Below, piece after piece: positions 33,022 through 41,727 of a stretch of 64,000 nt of DNA. Below the pieces are notes generated by a model. It was not told where the DNA came from. It made no database searches and saw only the letters and a program-made list of their open reading frames with translations. The position numbers and the translations under genes are program-made. This DNA comes from Paraburkholderia caribensis. Lineage in GTDB: Bacteria; Pseudomonadota; Gammaproteobacteria; Burkholderiales; Burkholderiaceae. Positions within the stretch are counted from its first letter, which is position 1; each line of letters starts with the position of its first letter. The DNA is taken from the NCBI RefSeq assembly GCF_002902945.1, contig NZ_CP026103.1:1612001-1676000 (forward strand). Direction: 5' to 3'.

Positions 33022-33377
33022 CCGGCCCGCTTCGCAGTGTGCCCGTCCTTTCTGAGCGCTTCGATGATTCGCTCGCAATGGTCGCCCTGTACTTCAATCA
33101 CGCCGTCCTTGACCGTTCCACCAGAACCGCATGCCATGCGCAACTGCTTGCCTAGCAACGCCAGAGCAAGAGGATCGAGCGCCAGCCCTTTGACGATCGT
33201 CACGCTTTTTCCGCCCCGACTCTTGGTCACGAGCGTCACCCTTACCACACCATCGCCTACCGGTTGTGCCCTGGCAACCGCCTTGCAGACACATTCCGCA
33301 AGTACCTGCCTACATTCAGGACACATCCGCCCACCATCGGTGGAATAGACAAGGCCACCTTTTGAACTACTCTTCAT
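33015..33377 (-). CDS. yciH: SUI1/eIF1-like translation factor (YciH family)
   Basis: Small protein of 120 residues. The N-terminal part has four cysteines (MCPECRQVLAECVCK), a probable metal-binding knuckle. The C-terminal half is the SUI1 domain, with RVTLVTKSRGGKSVTIVKGL and the GSGGTVKDGVIEVQGDH motif. YciH is reported to affect start-codon and stress-related translation in E. coli. It stands between two decayed genes and appears intact. Confidence 0.88.
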   Translation of the reverse strand: MKSSSKGGLVYSTDGGRMCPECRQVLAECVCKAVARAQPVGDGVVRVTLVTKSRGGKSVTIVKGLALDPLALALLGKQLRMACGSGGTVKDGVIEVQGDHCERIIEALRKDGHTAKRAGG

Positions 33378-33518
33378 GATCGGCTTACTCAGAGACTAAT
33401 CGAGACGAGTTTAGCAGGGCGTATTCCGCTTGCCATGCCAAACAATCCGGCCAGAGCGTGTGACTTCGACCCGATGGCTGGGGCCATCCGTGTCGACGAA
33501 AGCAGGTGAACGGAAAGA

Positions 33519-33668
33519 TCACCGCAAAAAACGGCGCACCGCGATGTGCACCCCAACCACGCAAGCCAACCCGATGAGACCGCCCGCGAGTACATGCGCC
33601 GCGTGCAACAGCGGCCAGCCCTTGATTTCGGTGGCGAGGCGAAGATACAGGGGTGCGTCGGCAGGCAT
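33519..33668 (-). CDS. Small single-helix membrane protein, unknown
   Basis: A 49-residue frame, start ATG 33668 with a GGGGA site eight bases upstream. A polar start (MPADAPLYLRLATEIKGW) is followed by one clear membrane helix (residues ~20-42) and an arginine-rich end (VRRFLR), an N-out/C-in or signal-anchor pattern. No family recognised. It sits in a decayed stretch, so it could also be the tail of a lost gene. Confidence 0.35.
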   Translation of the reverse strand: MPADAPLYLRLATEIKGWPLLHAAHVLAGGLIGLACVVGVHIAVRRFLR

Positions 33669-33767
33669 GCGTGAAGTCCCCTTCCGATGTCCTCAGGCGG
33701 ACTCGCGCTGTAAACCGGCAGCCACTCAGTCTGCGCACGGGATGCCCGATGAACTTACAACGCGATA

Positions 33768-34010
33768 TTACGCGCCTGCCAGAGTCGATTGGCGAGCATG
33801 GCCGCTCCCCGATGCAACTGCAGACCACCACAGTCGTATCGTAGAGATCGCGACGCCGTAGCCTTCCGCCAGAATCATCAGCAGGCAGATGGCGACGACC
33901 CGGATCGTCACGCGTAACGGAATGTCCGTTGCAGAATCCCGCTGTCCATTGAATACGTTCGACGCCATGTCTACGCCGACGTCACCCGTGCCCGGTGATC
34001 CCCTATTCAT
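33768..34010 (-). pseudogene. MFS transporter N-terminal remnant
   Basis: From ATG 34010 (GGAGA site eight bases upstream) the frame reads a polar N terminus, then IPLRVTIRVVAICLLMILAEGYG, which is like helix 1 and the DGYD-type motif of AAHS transporters. After VAI the frame loses this character, and the sequence continues with transporter-like residues (DLYDTTVVV) in another frame before decaying. No further helices exist downstream. A frameshifted and truncated MFS gene is the best reading. Confidence 0.42.
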
Positions 34011-34064
34011 GCCCACGCTCTCCCCGATGCGTTGTTGAAAAACCCCGCTCCAGGCCGCCAGCGA

Positions 34065-34817
34065 TCAGCGCTCCCGTTCGACTTCAGCCGGACTGCGATG
34101 GCTTACCAGCCCTAACCTGCCCCGCGTCTCCGCGCTCTCCTGCCCCTCGCGCAGTAGATGACGCGCAATCTCGGCCACGCGTTCGACGTGCGCAGTCGCG
34201 GCATCGCGTGCCTCAACGGGCGCACGTGCGCGAATCGCCGCGAGAATCCGGCGCATTTCCTGAACGGCCTGGCGGCCGCGATCATCGGATGCGATCGTCA
34301 ATGCACGCAGCCGGTTGATACGCGCCGTCAACGACTGCACGATGTCCCACGCCACGCTCTTCTTGCCGCCCGTGAACATGCATTCGTAGAACGCCGACGT
34401 GAAGGCGCGCACGGCCTGATGATCCTGTGCATCGAACGCGGCCTGGATCTTTTCGATGCAGCCGGCCAGCTCCGCATGCGTGTTTTCGTCGGCGTGCTGC
34501 GCGCAGGCCATTGCGGCTTCGCCCTCTAGTAAAGCGCGTATTTCGTAGATCTCGGCAGCCGTATCGAGATCGAGTATCGCGACGATCGGCCCCTGGTTCG
34601 GAATCGAATCGACCAGCCCTTCCGTCTCCAGATGCCGCAACACTTCGCGCACGACCGTCCGGCTCACACCCAGTTCTTCACACAGCGAACGCTCGACGAG
34701 CCGCTCGCCCGGACGAAAATGCGCATCGACGATCGCCGCACGCATTTTCTCCAGCGTGAGTTCGCGCAGCGTCGTCGTGCGGCGTTCGACCTTCAGCGAC
34801 GGCAGTGCATCACTCAT
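34065..34817 (-). CDS. GntR family regulator (FadR/FCD) of the LLM monooxygenase operon
   Basis: Regulator of 250 residues. The winged HTH (residues ~12-80) contains RLVERSLCEELGVSRTVVRE and LRHLETEGLV; the FCD effector domain follows. ATG 34817 is chosen since it matches the family start (MSDALPSLKVERRTTTLREL) and sits eight bases after the ABC ATPase stop, so the regulator is the last gene of the operon. Its recognition helix is identical to that of the GntR protein at 53295-53972, and palindromes of the same form lie before both transcription units, which suggests autoregulated control. Confidence 0.88.
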   Translation of the reverse strand: MSDALPSLKVERRTTTLRELTLEKMRAAIVDAHFRPGERLVERSLCEELGVSRTVVREVLRHLETEGLVDSIPNQGPIVAILDLDTAAEIYEIRALLEGEAAMACAQHADENTHAELAGCIEKIQAAFDAQDHQAVRAFTSAFYECMFTGGKKSVAWDIVQSLTARINRLRALTIASDDRGRQAVQEMRRILAAIRARAPVEARDAATAHVERVAEIARHLLREGQESAETRGRLGLVSHRSPAEVERER

Positions 34818-34825
34818 GGCAATCG

Positions 34826-35914
34826 TCACGCTTGAGCAAAGAGCCGCACGTCGCGCGTATCCCAATCGACGAGCGCGTTCGTGCCGATCGACAGCCCACT
34901 GTCATGACGCTGTCCCGCGGGCATGCGGATCGAGATCTCCTGTTGCCATGGCGTTGCCACCGCGTAATGCATCGCATCGCCGAGATACGTAATGTCGCGC
35001 ACTGTGACCGGCAAGCCTGCTGTGCCATTCGCATCGCGCATCGCGTGGATGCGCATCTGCTCCGGGCGAATCATCAGCGTGCCGTCGTCGCCTGCCGTGA
35101 GCGCCGGGTTGAAACTGCCGGACGTAACCTGATGACCATTCGGGAACACACCGTTCATGCGTCCATCGGTGTGCGACGTTACGCGCACAGGCAGGAAATT
35201 CGAATTGCCGATAAAGCTCGCAACAAAGCGCGATGCAGGGTTCGCATATAGTTCTTCGCCCGTGCCGACCTGTTCGATCCGCCCCTTGTTGAACACCGCA
35301 ATACGGTCCGACAGACGCAGCGCTTCTTCCTGATCATGCGTCACATAGAGAATGGTGACGCCCGTTTCCTGATGGATGCGCCGCAGTTCAAGCTGGATTT
35401 CTTCGCGCAGCTTCTTGTCGAGTGCGGACAGCGGCTCGTCCATCAGCAGCACAGGCGGATCATAGGCGAGCGCACGCGCAATCGCGACGCGCTGCTGCTG
35501 CCCGCCCGACAATTGCGCGGGCATACGGTCGCGGCATTCGGACAGATGCACGAGCTTGAGCATCTGCTCCACTTTCGCTTTCACTTCGGCTTCGGGACGG
35601 CGGCGCACGCGCAACGGAAACGCGACGTTCTCGCCCACCGTCAGATGCGGAAACAACGTGTAGCGTTGAAACACCATGCCGATGTTCCGCTTGTTCGGCG
35701 CAACGGAAAGCAAAGGCTTGCCGTCGAGCAGCACGCGCCCTTCGCTCGGCTCCTGAAAGCCCGCGACGATGTACAGCGTCGTGCTCTTGCCCGAACCGGA
35801 CGGCCCGAGGAACGTCATGAATTCGCCCTTGCGCACATCGAGAGAAACGTGATCGATGGCGACGACGTCGTCGTATGTTTTGCGCAGGCGCTGGATTTGC
35901 AGGAATGCAGTCAT
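34826..35914 (-). CDS. ABC transporter ATP-binding protein (PotA/polyamine type)
   Basis: Cytosolic ATPase of 362 residues with one ABC domain plus a C-terminal TOBE/MOP-like regulatory domain. Walker A is LGPSGSGKSTT near residue 38, the signature is QLSGGQQQRVAIARAL, and Walker B LLMDEPLSALD. The C-terminal portion (VTSGSFNPALTAGDDGTLMIRPEQM) fits the TOBE domain. ATG 35914 (MTAFLQIQRLRKTYDD) is chosen; longer frames would overlap the permease. It powers the PotBCD-like importer encoded upstream. Confidence 0.93.
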   Translation of the reverse strand: MTAFLQIQRLRKTYDDVVAIDHVSLDVRKGEFMTFLGPSGSGKSTTLYIVAGFQEPSEGRVLLDGKPLLSVAPNKRNIGMVFQRYTLFPHLTVGENVAFPLRVRRRPEAEVKAKVEQMLKLVHLSECRDRMPAQLSGGQQQRVAIARALAYDPPVLLMDEPLSALDKKLREEIQLELRRIHQETGVTILYVTHDQEEALRLSDRIAVFNKGRIEQVGTGEELYANPASRFVASFIGNSNFLPVRVTSHTDGRMNGVFPNGHQVTSGSFNPALTAGDDGTLMIRPEQMRIHAMRDANGTAGLPVTVRDITYLGDAMHYAVATPWQQEISIRMPAGQRHDSGLSIGTNALVDWDTRDVRLFAQA

Positions 35915-35928
35915 GTCGTTCACCTTGG

Positions 35929-36723
35929 TTATCGCGCGCGGCGCAACACGGCGCCCGCCAGCATCAACACAGCCGTCAGGCCGACCAGTAACGAAGACGC
36001 CGCCGCGACGACGGGCGTCAGGTCTTGCCGCAGCGTCGCCCAGATACGCACGGGCAACGTTTGCAGCGTTGGGCTCGCCATGAAGATCGACACCACCACT
36101 TCGTCCCACGATGCGAGGAACGAGAAGATCGCGGCCGCGAAGATGCCGAGCCGGATCGCGGGCAACGTGACGCGCAGCTTCACTTCGAGCGGCGACGCAC
36201 CGCAGATCAGCGCGGCATCTTCTAGCGATGTGTCGAAGCTCGCTAGCGAGTTGCTGATCGAGATAATCGAGAACGGCAACGCAATGATCAGATGGCCGAT
36301 CACGAAGCCCGTCATCGTGCCGTTCAGGCCGATGCGCAGGAAGAACGCATACAGCGCGACAGCGAGCACGACGACGGGCAGCACCATCGGCGTCAGGAAG
36401 AAAGCCTGCACGGCATTGCGTCCGCGAAACTTGCCGCGCACCAGCGCCAGCGACGCGAGAAAGCCGATCAGCACGGACAACACGGTTACTATCACCGCGA
36501 GCTTCGCGCTGGTGAGCAGCGAGTCGATCCAGCCAGCGTCGGTGAACAACTGGCGATACCACTCCAGCGTCCAGCCCGGCGGCGGAAAGATCAGCCACTG
36601 AGAATCGCCGAATGACAGCGCGACGATAAAGACGATCGGCAGCAGAAGGAACAGTGCAACGCCAACGCCAACAGAGAGCAAGGCCCAGCGCAGCGCGCCC
36701 AGACGGTCGAAATCGAGCAGCAT
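35929..36723 (-). CDS. ABC transporter permease (PotC type)
   Basis: Inner-membrane permease of 264 residues, about six helices. The EAA loop reads EDAALICGASPLEVKLRVTLP, the site for the ATPase. The start MLLDFDRLGALRWALL at 36723 is preferred over an upstream frame that would overlap the other permease; the two genes are one base apart. Forms the channel with the PotB-type partner. Confidence 0.92.
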   Translation of the reverse strand: MLLDFDRLGALRWALLSVGVGVALFLLLPIVFIVALSFGDSQWLIFPPPGWTLEWYRQLFTDAGWIDSLLTSAKLAVIVTVLSVLIGFLASLALVRGKFRGRNAVQAFFLTPMVLPVVVLAVALYAFFLRIGLNGTMTGFVIGHLIIALPFSIISISNSLASFDTSLEDAALICGASPLEVKLRVTLPAIRLGIFAAAIFSFLASWDEVVVSIFMASPTLQTLPVRIWATLRQDLTPVVAAASSLLVGLTAVLMLAGAVLRRAR

Positions 36724-36724
36724 G

Positions 36725-37609
36725 TCAGCGGCCTCCCACACTTGCACGTGCACCGCCCGTGAAGCGCAGTTGCAACGCATACAGCGAAAGCGTGACAGCC
36801 AGCAGCACGAACGCAGCCGCACCAGCGAGACCCCAGTTCAGCAATTGCTGCACGAGCTGCGCGATGAGTTCGGCGAGCATCATGTACGAAGCGCCGCCAA
36901 GCAATGCAGGCGTCACGAAGTAACCGAGCGCCATCACGAACACCATCAGCGCGCCCGATGCGACACCCGGCATCGCCAGCGGTACCAGCACGCGCCAGAA
37001 AGCCTGCCAGCGGCTAGCGCCACAGATCGCCGCGGCTCGCAGTGTCGACGGATCGATGCCGCGCAAGGTTGCGTGCAACGGCATCACGAGAAACGGCAGC
37101 ATGATGTACGTCATGCCGATCGTCACGCCGATCAGGTTGTTCACCAGCGTCAGCGGCTCGCTGATGATGCCGAGCGCCATCAGCATGCGGTTGATAGGCC
37201 CTGTCTGCTGCAGCAGCACCATCCACGCGAAGGTGCGCGCCAGCAGGTTGGTCCACATCGACAGCAGCATGATTGCGAACAGCAGCGAACTCAGCTTGCG
37301 CGGCGCAATGGCGAGCAGCCATGCAGTCGGAAAGCCGATCGCGAGCGTCGCCAGCGTCACCACGGTCGCCACCAGAAAGGTGTTGCCGAACACGCGCAGA
37401 TAGGTTGTCGAGCCTACCAGTTGCGCGTAGTTCTGCATTCCCAGCGACGGTTCAAGCACACTGCGCAACAGCAGCGACAGCACGGGTAGCAGAAAGAAGA
37501 TCACCAGCAGCAGCAGCGCGGGCATCAGCAGGCGCACGCTGCGCCAGTCGCGCCGCGGGCGTGCGGCCGTCGCGGGCGCATGCGCGACGGTACTCAGAAC
37601 ATTAGGCAT
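36725..37609 (-). CDS. ABC transporter permease (PotB type)
   Basis: Inner-membrane permease of 294 residues with an N-terminal cytosolic tail, then about six helices. The EAA-type loop is LRAAAICGASRWQAFWRVLVPLA. ATG 37609 (MPNVLSTVAHAP) is preferred over ATG 37621 because GGGAG lies five bases upstream of it. Order in the operon is binding protein, PotB-type, PotC-type, ATPase. Confidence 0.92.
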   Translation of the reverse strand: MPNVLSTVAHAPATAARPRRDWRSVRLLMPALLLLVIFFLLPVLSLLLRSVLEPSLGMQNYAQLVGSTTYLRVFGNTFLVATVVTLATLAIGFPTAWLLAIAPRKLSSLLFAIMLLSMWTNLLARTFAWMVLLQQTGPINRMLMALGIISEPLTLVNNLIGVTIGMTYIMLPFLVMPLHATLRGIDPSTLRAAAICGASRWQAFWRVLVPLAMPGVASGALMVFVMALGYFVTPALLGGASYMMLAELIAQLVQQLLNWGLAGAAAFVLLAVTLSLYALQLRFTGGARASVGGR

Positions 37610-37673
37610 GGTGTCTCCCATCCACTTCGATCACTGTGGGACACGTTGCGAGACCTGAGTCTCGCCCCGATCT

Positions 37674-38705
37674 TCACTTCGATTGCCATGCGTACCAGCG
37701 CTTGGCGATCGCATCGCGATTCTCGGCCCAGTACTTCATGTCGAGATTGATCTGCGAGGTCTTGTACTGATCGGGTAGCGTCTTCGCGACGGCGGGCGAC
37801 ATCAGCGAGGCCGACTTCACGTTGATGGGCGCGTAGCCGGTGTCCGTCGCGAACTTGGCCTGCGCCTGCGGGCTGGTTGCGGCGGCCAGGTACTTCATCG
37901 CTTCTGCCTTGTGCTTTGCGCCCTTCGGAATCACCAGCATGTCGGCGGCCGTCAGGTTCTGGTTCCACGAAATGCCGACGGGCACGCCCGTCTGTTCGAG
38001 CGCATGCAGGCGGCCGTTCCAGAACATGCCGATGGGCGCTTCACCCGACGCGAGCAGTTGCTGCGATTGCGCGCCGCCGCTCCACCAGACGATATCGCCC
38101 TTGATCGTGTCGAGCTTCTTGAAGGCGCGGTCGAGATCGAGCGGATAGAGCTTGTTGGGCGGCACGCCGTCGGCGAGCAGCGCGATTTCCAGCACGCCGG
38201 GCGCCGACCACTTGTAGAACGTGCGCTTGCCGGGGAATTTCTTCGTGTCGAACAGATCGGCCCACGTCTGCGGCTGCGCGCTCGCGAACTTCGCCTTGTT
38301 GTAGCCGAGCACGAACGAGTAATAGAAGCTGCCCACGGCATCGGGCGTCGAGAAGCGCGGATCGAGTTCGTCTTTCTTCACGACGGAATAATCGATTGGC
38401 TCGATCAGCCCGGCCTTTTGCGCTGCATACGCAAAATCGCCTTCGACGTCGACGACATCCCAGTTCACATTGCCGCTGTCGACCATCGCCTTGAGCTTGC
38501 CATAATCGGTCGGACCGTCCATCAGCACGTTGATGCCCGTTTCCTGCGTGAAGGGCTGCGCCCAGTTCTTCTGCTGCGATGACTGAGTGGTGCCGCCCCA
38601 GCTCGTAAACACGATGGGATCTGCGGCGAGGGCGGGCGCCGCCGCGAGCGTTGCCGCGCAGAATGCGATCAGCGGCGCAATAAACGAGGTGCTTCTGCTG
38701 CTCAT
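37674..38705 (-). CDS. Periplasmic binding protein (PotD-like) of the ABC importer
   Basis: Solute receptor of 343 residues. The signal peptide (MSSRSTSFIAPLIAFCAAT start, PALA cleavage at about residue 27) is followed by ADPIVFTSWGGTTQSSQQKNW, the usual PotD/PotF start. It belongs to the periplasmic type-2 binding fold; WDVVDVEGDFAYAAQKAGLIEPIDY and VLGYNKAKF are family segments. Because the operon lacks polyamine-synthesis or catabolism enzymes, a nitrogen-containing cation or related compound is suspected, not shown. Confidence 0.9.
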   Translation of the reverse strand: MSSRSTSFIAPLIAFCAATLAAAPALAADPIVFTSWGGTTQSSQQKNWAQPFTQETGINVLMDGPTDYGKLKAMVDSGNVNWDVVDVEGDFAYAAQKAGLIEPIDYSVVKKDELDPRFSTPDAVGSFYYSFVLGYNKAKFASAQPQTWADLFDTKKFPGKRTFYKWSAPGVLEIALLADGVPPNKLYPLDLDRAFKKLDTIKGDIVWWSGGAQSQQLLASGEAPIGMFWNGRLHALEQTGVPVGISWNQNLTAADMLVIPKGAKHKAEAMKYLAAATSPQAQAKFATDTGYAPINVKSASLMSPAVAKTLPDQYKTSQINLDMKYWAENRDAIAKRWYAWQSK

Positions 38706-38768
38706 GTCAATCTCCAGGAAACGGGTGGGTATCGAGGCAACGTGTACGGCGGCCAGTCGAACGCTCTC

Positions 38769-39083
38769 TCAGGCAAGCGGCGAAAAACGTGCTGGCTTCA
38801 TGATCTTGTTTTCCATCTCTTCCATCAGCGCCTGAATCTTTGGCGCAAAGGCCTGCCATGTCGCGTCTTGCGCGAGCGCCGCGCGGCGTCGTTCGCGTTC
38901 GTCGAGACTCGGGTAAGCCCAGATATGCACGATCTGGTTCTGCGGGCCGATCTCCGAAAAGAAGTAGCCGACCAGTTGACCCAGATACCGCTTCTGCAAC
39001 TCGATGCCCTCTTCCTCGACGAGCTTCAGATAGGCGGGCACAGCGCCCGTCTTGATGCGGTATGTGCGGATTTCGTAGTACAT
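38769..39083 (-). CDS. NIPSNAP family protein
   Basis: Small dimeric-barrel protein of 104 residues. The start MYYEIRTYRIKTGAVPAYL and later HIWAYPSLDERERRRAAL are typical of NIPSNAP domains (ferredoxin-like fold, related to monooxygenase-type dimeric barrels). Function in bacteria is not established; in catabolic operons such proteins often sit beside oxygenases. It lies between the binding protein and the aldehyde dehydrogenase. Confidence 0.87.
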   Translation of the reverse strand: MYYEIRTYRIKTGAVPAYLKLVEEEGIELQKRYLGQLVGYFFSEIGPQNQIVHIWAYPSLDERERRRAALAQDATWQAFAPKIQALMEEMENKIMKPARFSPLA

Positions 39084-39106
39084 GTGGCGTCCTCGACAGT
39101 TGGGCT

Positions 39107-40588
39107 TTAGCGCATCACGAACGGGTCGGCGATCGGTTCGTCCGACGTGCGAATCCAGACCGATTTCGTGCGCGTGTACTCGAGCACGGCTTCGAGTCCG
39201 CCTTCACGGCCGAGGCCGCTCAAGCCATAGCCGCCGAACGGTACGATGGGCGACACCGCGCGATACGTGTTGACCCACACGATGCCCGCGCGCAGCGCAC
39301 GCGTGAGACGATGCGCGCGCGTGAGATCACGCGTGAACACGCCGGATGCGAGGCCGTAGCGCGTGTCGTTGGCGAGCGCGATGGCATCGGCTTCCGTATC
39401 GAACGTGACGACGCTCAGCACCGGGCCGAACAGCTCTTCCATCACGCTCGGCACCTGCGGGTGCGGACAATCGACGATGGTCGGCAGAAAGTAATTGCCG
39501 TTGCCGATACCGTCCGGCTGCTTGCCGCCCGTCACCACGCGGCCGCCCGCTTCGATGCTCGCGCGCAGCACGTGTTCGATATGCTCGAGTTGACGGCGCG
39601 TTGCGAGCGGACCCATTTCGGTCGCCATGTCCTGCGGATTGCCGATGCGGATCGCCTGCGCCTTTGCGATCAGACGTTCGAGCAGCGCATCGTGAATAGC
39701 GCGCTGCACGATGAGCCGCGAGCCCGCGACACAGCTTTGTCCCGTTGCCGCAAAGATGCCCGCGACGACGGCGTTGCACGCGCTGTCCAGATCGGCGTCG
39801 TCGAATACCAGCACGGGTGACTTGCCGCCCAGTTCCAGCGACATTGCCGCAAGGTTCTCCGCCGAATTGCGCACCACATGGCGCGCGGTTTCCGGTCCGC
39901 CCGTGAACGCGATGCGCGACACGAGCGGATGGCTCGTCAGCGTGCGGCCGCAGTCGTTACCAAAGCCCGTCACGATGTTGACGACGCCCTTCGGAAAGCC
40001 CGCCTCATGCACGAGGCGCGCAAATTCGAGCAATGGCGCGGGACCTTCTTCGGATGCCTTGAGGACGATCGTGCAGCCCGCCGCGAGCGCCGGTCCAACC
40101 TTCACGGCCGACAGAAACAGCTGCGAATTCCACGGCACGATGCCCGCGACCACGCCGACGGGTTCACGGCGCAGCGTCACTTCCATGTCCGGTTTGTCGA
40201 CGGGCAGCCACGCGCCCTGGATCTTGTCGGCAACGCCCGCGTAATAGCGGTAGTACTCCGCGACATAGCCGATCTGGCTGCGCGTCTCGCGGATGATCTT
40301 GCCCGTGTCCTGCGTTTCGAGTTCGGCCAGGCGCGGCGCGTGCTGCGCGACGAGATCGGCGAGCCTGTACAGCAGCTTGCCGCGCGCGCTCGCTGTCAGG
40401 TTCGCCCACGACGGATCGGTCAATGCGCGGTGCGCGGCCTGCACGGCGCGATCCACGTCGCCGGCGCTGGCGGCGGGCATGCGCGCCCACACTTCGCCCG
40501 TCGATGGATCGACGCTGTCGAACTGTTCGCGCGCGCCTTCGAATGCGCCGTCGATGTATTGCTGGAACCGCTGGACCATGTCAGCCAC
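39107..40588 (-). CDS. NAD(P)-dependent aldehyde dehydrogenase
   Basis: Soluble enzyme of 493 residues oxidising an aldehyde to the acid. The catalytic glutamate is in SLELGGKSPV and the cysteine nucleophile in TGQSCVAGSR. Nucleotide-site segments (VVAGIVPWNSQLF, KASEEGPA with S replacing P) and the C-terminal PFGGYGLSGLGREGG are present. It probably works on an aldehyde generated by the neighbouring LLM monooxygenase. Confidence 0.93.
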   Translation of the reverse strand: MADMVQRFQQYIDGAFEGAREQFDSVDPSTGEVWARMPAASAGDVDRAVQAAHRALTDPSWANLTASARGKLLYRLADLVAQHAPRLAELETQDTGKIIRETRSQIGYVAEYYRYYAGVADKIQGAWLPVDKPDMEVTLRREPVGVVAGIVPWNSQLFLSAVKVGPALAAGCTIVLKASEEGPAPLLEFARLVHEAGFPKGVVNIVTGFGNDCGRTLTSHPLVSRIAFTGGPETARHVVRNSAENLAAMSLELGGKSPVLVFDDADLDSACNAVVAGIFAATGQSCVAGSRLIVQRAIHDALLERLIAKAQAIRIGNPQDMATEMGPLATRRQLEHIEHVLRASIEAGGRVVTGGKQPDGIGNGNYFLPTIVDCPHPQVPSVMEELFGPVLSVVTFDTEADAIALANDTRYGLASGVFTRDLTRAHRLTRALRAGIVWVNTYRAVSPIVPFGGYGLSGLGREGGLEAVLEYTRTKSVWIRTSDEPIADPFVMR

Positions 40589-40599
40589 TCCGTGTTCGG

Positions 40600-41664
40600 T
40601 TAGTGCATCACTTCAGTTGGGTCAGCAGATGCAAAAGCGGGCATCACGTCGGAGATGAACAGTTCCAGCGACTTGCGCTTGCGCTCGAAACTCATGTGGC
40701 TGTCGAGCCAGAAGCTGTACTGGTCGTAGCCGAGTTCTTCGTAACCCTTGAGCCGCGCGATCACCTGCTTCGGCTCGCCGATCACGAGGTTCTTGCGGAT
40801 CGCGTCGGATGAGTATTGCGGGAACATCGCGACGTCGGCATCCGTGAGCGGTTCGATGAAACCCTGCTCGACGGGCCGTTCGTTCTTGAACCACTTGCTG
40901 AAGTAGCGATAGAAGCTCGCAAGGTCTTCGACAGCGGCATCGACTTCGGCTGCATTCGCGCCGACGAACGTATGCATCAGCATCATCACCTGCGGACGCG
41001 GCACCTCGGGGTGCGCGGCGCATGCGGCATTGAAGCGATCCATCAGGCTCACGACTTCGGCATCGCCCGACGCCAGCGACGTCACCTGCACGTTGCAGCC
41101 GTTGGCCACTGCGAACGCATGCGAATTCGGATCGCGCGCGGCGAGCCACATCGGCGGATGCGGTTGCTGCACGGGACGCGGCACGGGCGTCGTTGAAGGC
41201 CACGACCAGAATTCACCCTGATGCACGTAGTCGCCTTCGAAGAGCTTGCGCAGCGCGGGCACCAGTTCACGCATGCGTGCGCCCGCGCCCATGGCGTCCA
41301 GGCCGGGCAAAAGACGCTCGTATTCGAACGAATAGGCACCGCGTGCAATACCGAGGTCGAGCCGCCCATTGCTGGCGACGTCGACCATGCCCGCTTCGCC
41401 TGCGAGCGCGATCGGATGCCAGAACGGCGCGATCACGGTGCCCGTGCCGAGCCGGATACGCTCCGTCCTGGCGGCGAGATACGACAGGTTGACGAACGGA
41501 TTCGGCGCGATGGTGAATTCCATCGCGTGATGCTCGCCGATCCACGCGGTCTCGAATCCGCCGCGCTCGGCAATCTGCACCAGCTCCGTCATCTGGTCGA
41601 ACAGTTCGCGATGCGACGTCGTGTTGTCGTACCGCTCCATGTGCAGGAACAACGAAAACTTCAT
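40600..41664 (-). CDS. LLM class flavin-dependent monooxygenase
   Basis: Luciferase-like TIM-barrel enzyme of 354 residues using reduced FMN from the neighbouring reductase. MKFSLFLHMERYD at the start, WIGEHHAMEF (HH pair conserved in luciferase-like enzymes), RIRLGTGTVIAPFWHPIALAGE and DVASNGRLDLGIARG are hallmarks. It might hydroxylate a nitrogen heterocycle, amine or sulfur compound; the family covers RutA, alkanesulfonate and nitrilotriacetate oxygenases. The pair with the flavin reductase 63 bases upstream makes a two-component system. Confidence 0.92.
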   Translation of the reverse strand: MKFSLFLHMERYDNTTSHRELFDQMTELVQIAERGGFETAWIGEHHAMEFTIAPNPFVNLSYLAARTERIRLGTGTVIAPFWHPIALAGEAGMVDVASNGRLDLGIARGAYSFEYERLLPGLDAMGAGARMRELVPALRKLFEGDYVHQGEFWSWPSTTPVPRPVQQPHPPMWLAARDPNSHAFAVANGCNVQVTSLASGDAEVVSLMDRFNAACAAHPEVPRPQVMMLMHTFVGANAAEVDAAVEDLASFYRYFSKWFKNERPVEQGFIEPLTDADVAMFPQYSSDAIRKNLVIGEPKQVIARLKGYEELGYDQYSFWLDSHMSFERKRKSLELFISDVMPAFASADPTEVMH

Positions 41665-41727
41665 GATGTGTCTTCTCCGATGGCAACTGCGGGTTGTGCG
41701 TCGCGCGCGGCGCGGCGAACGGAGGCT

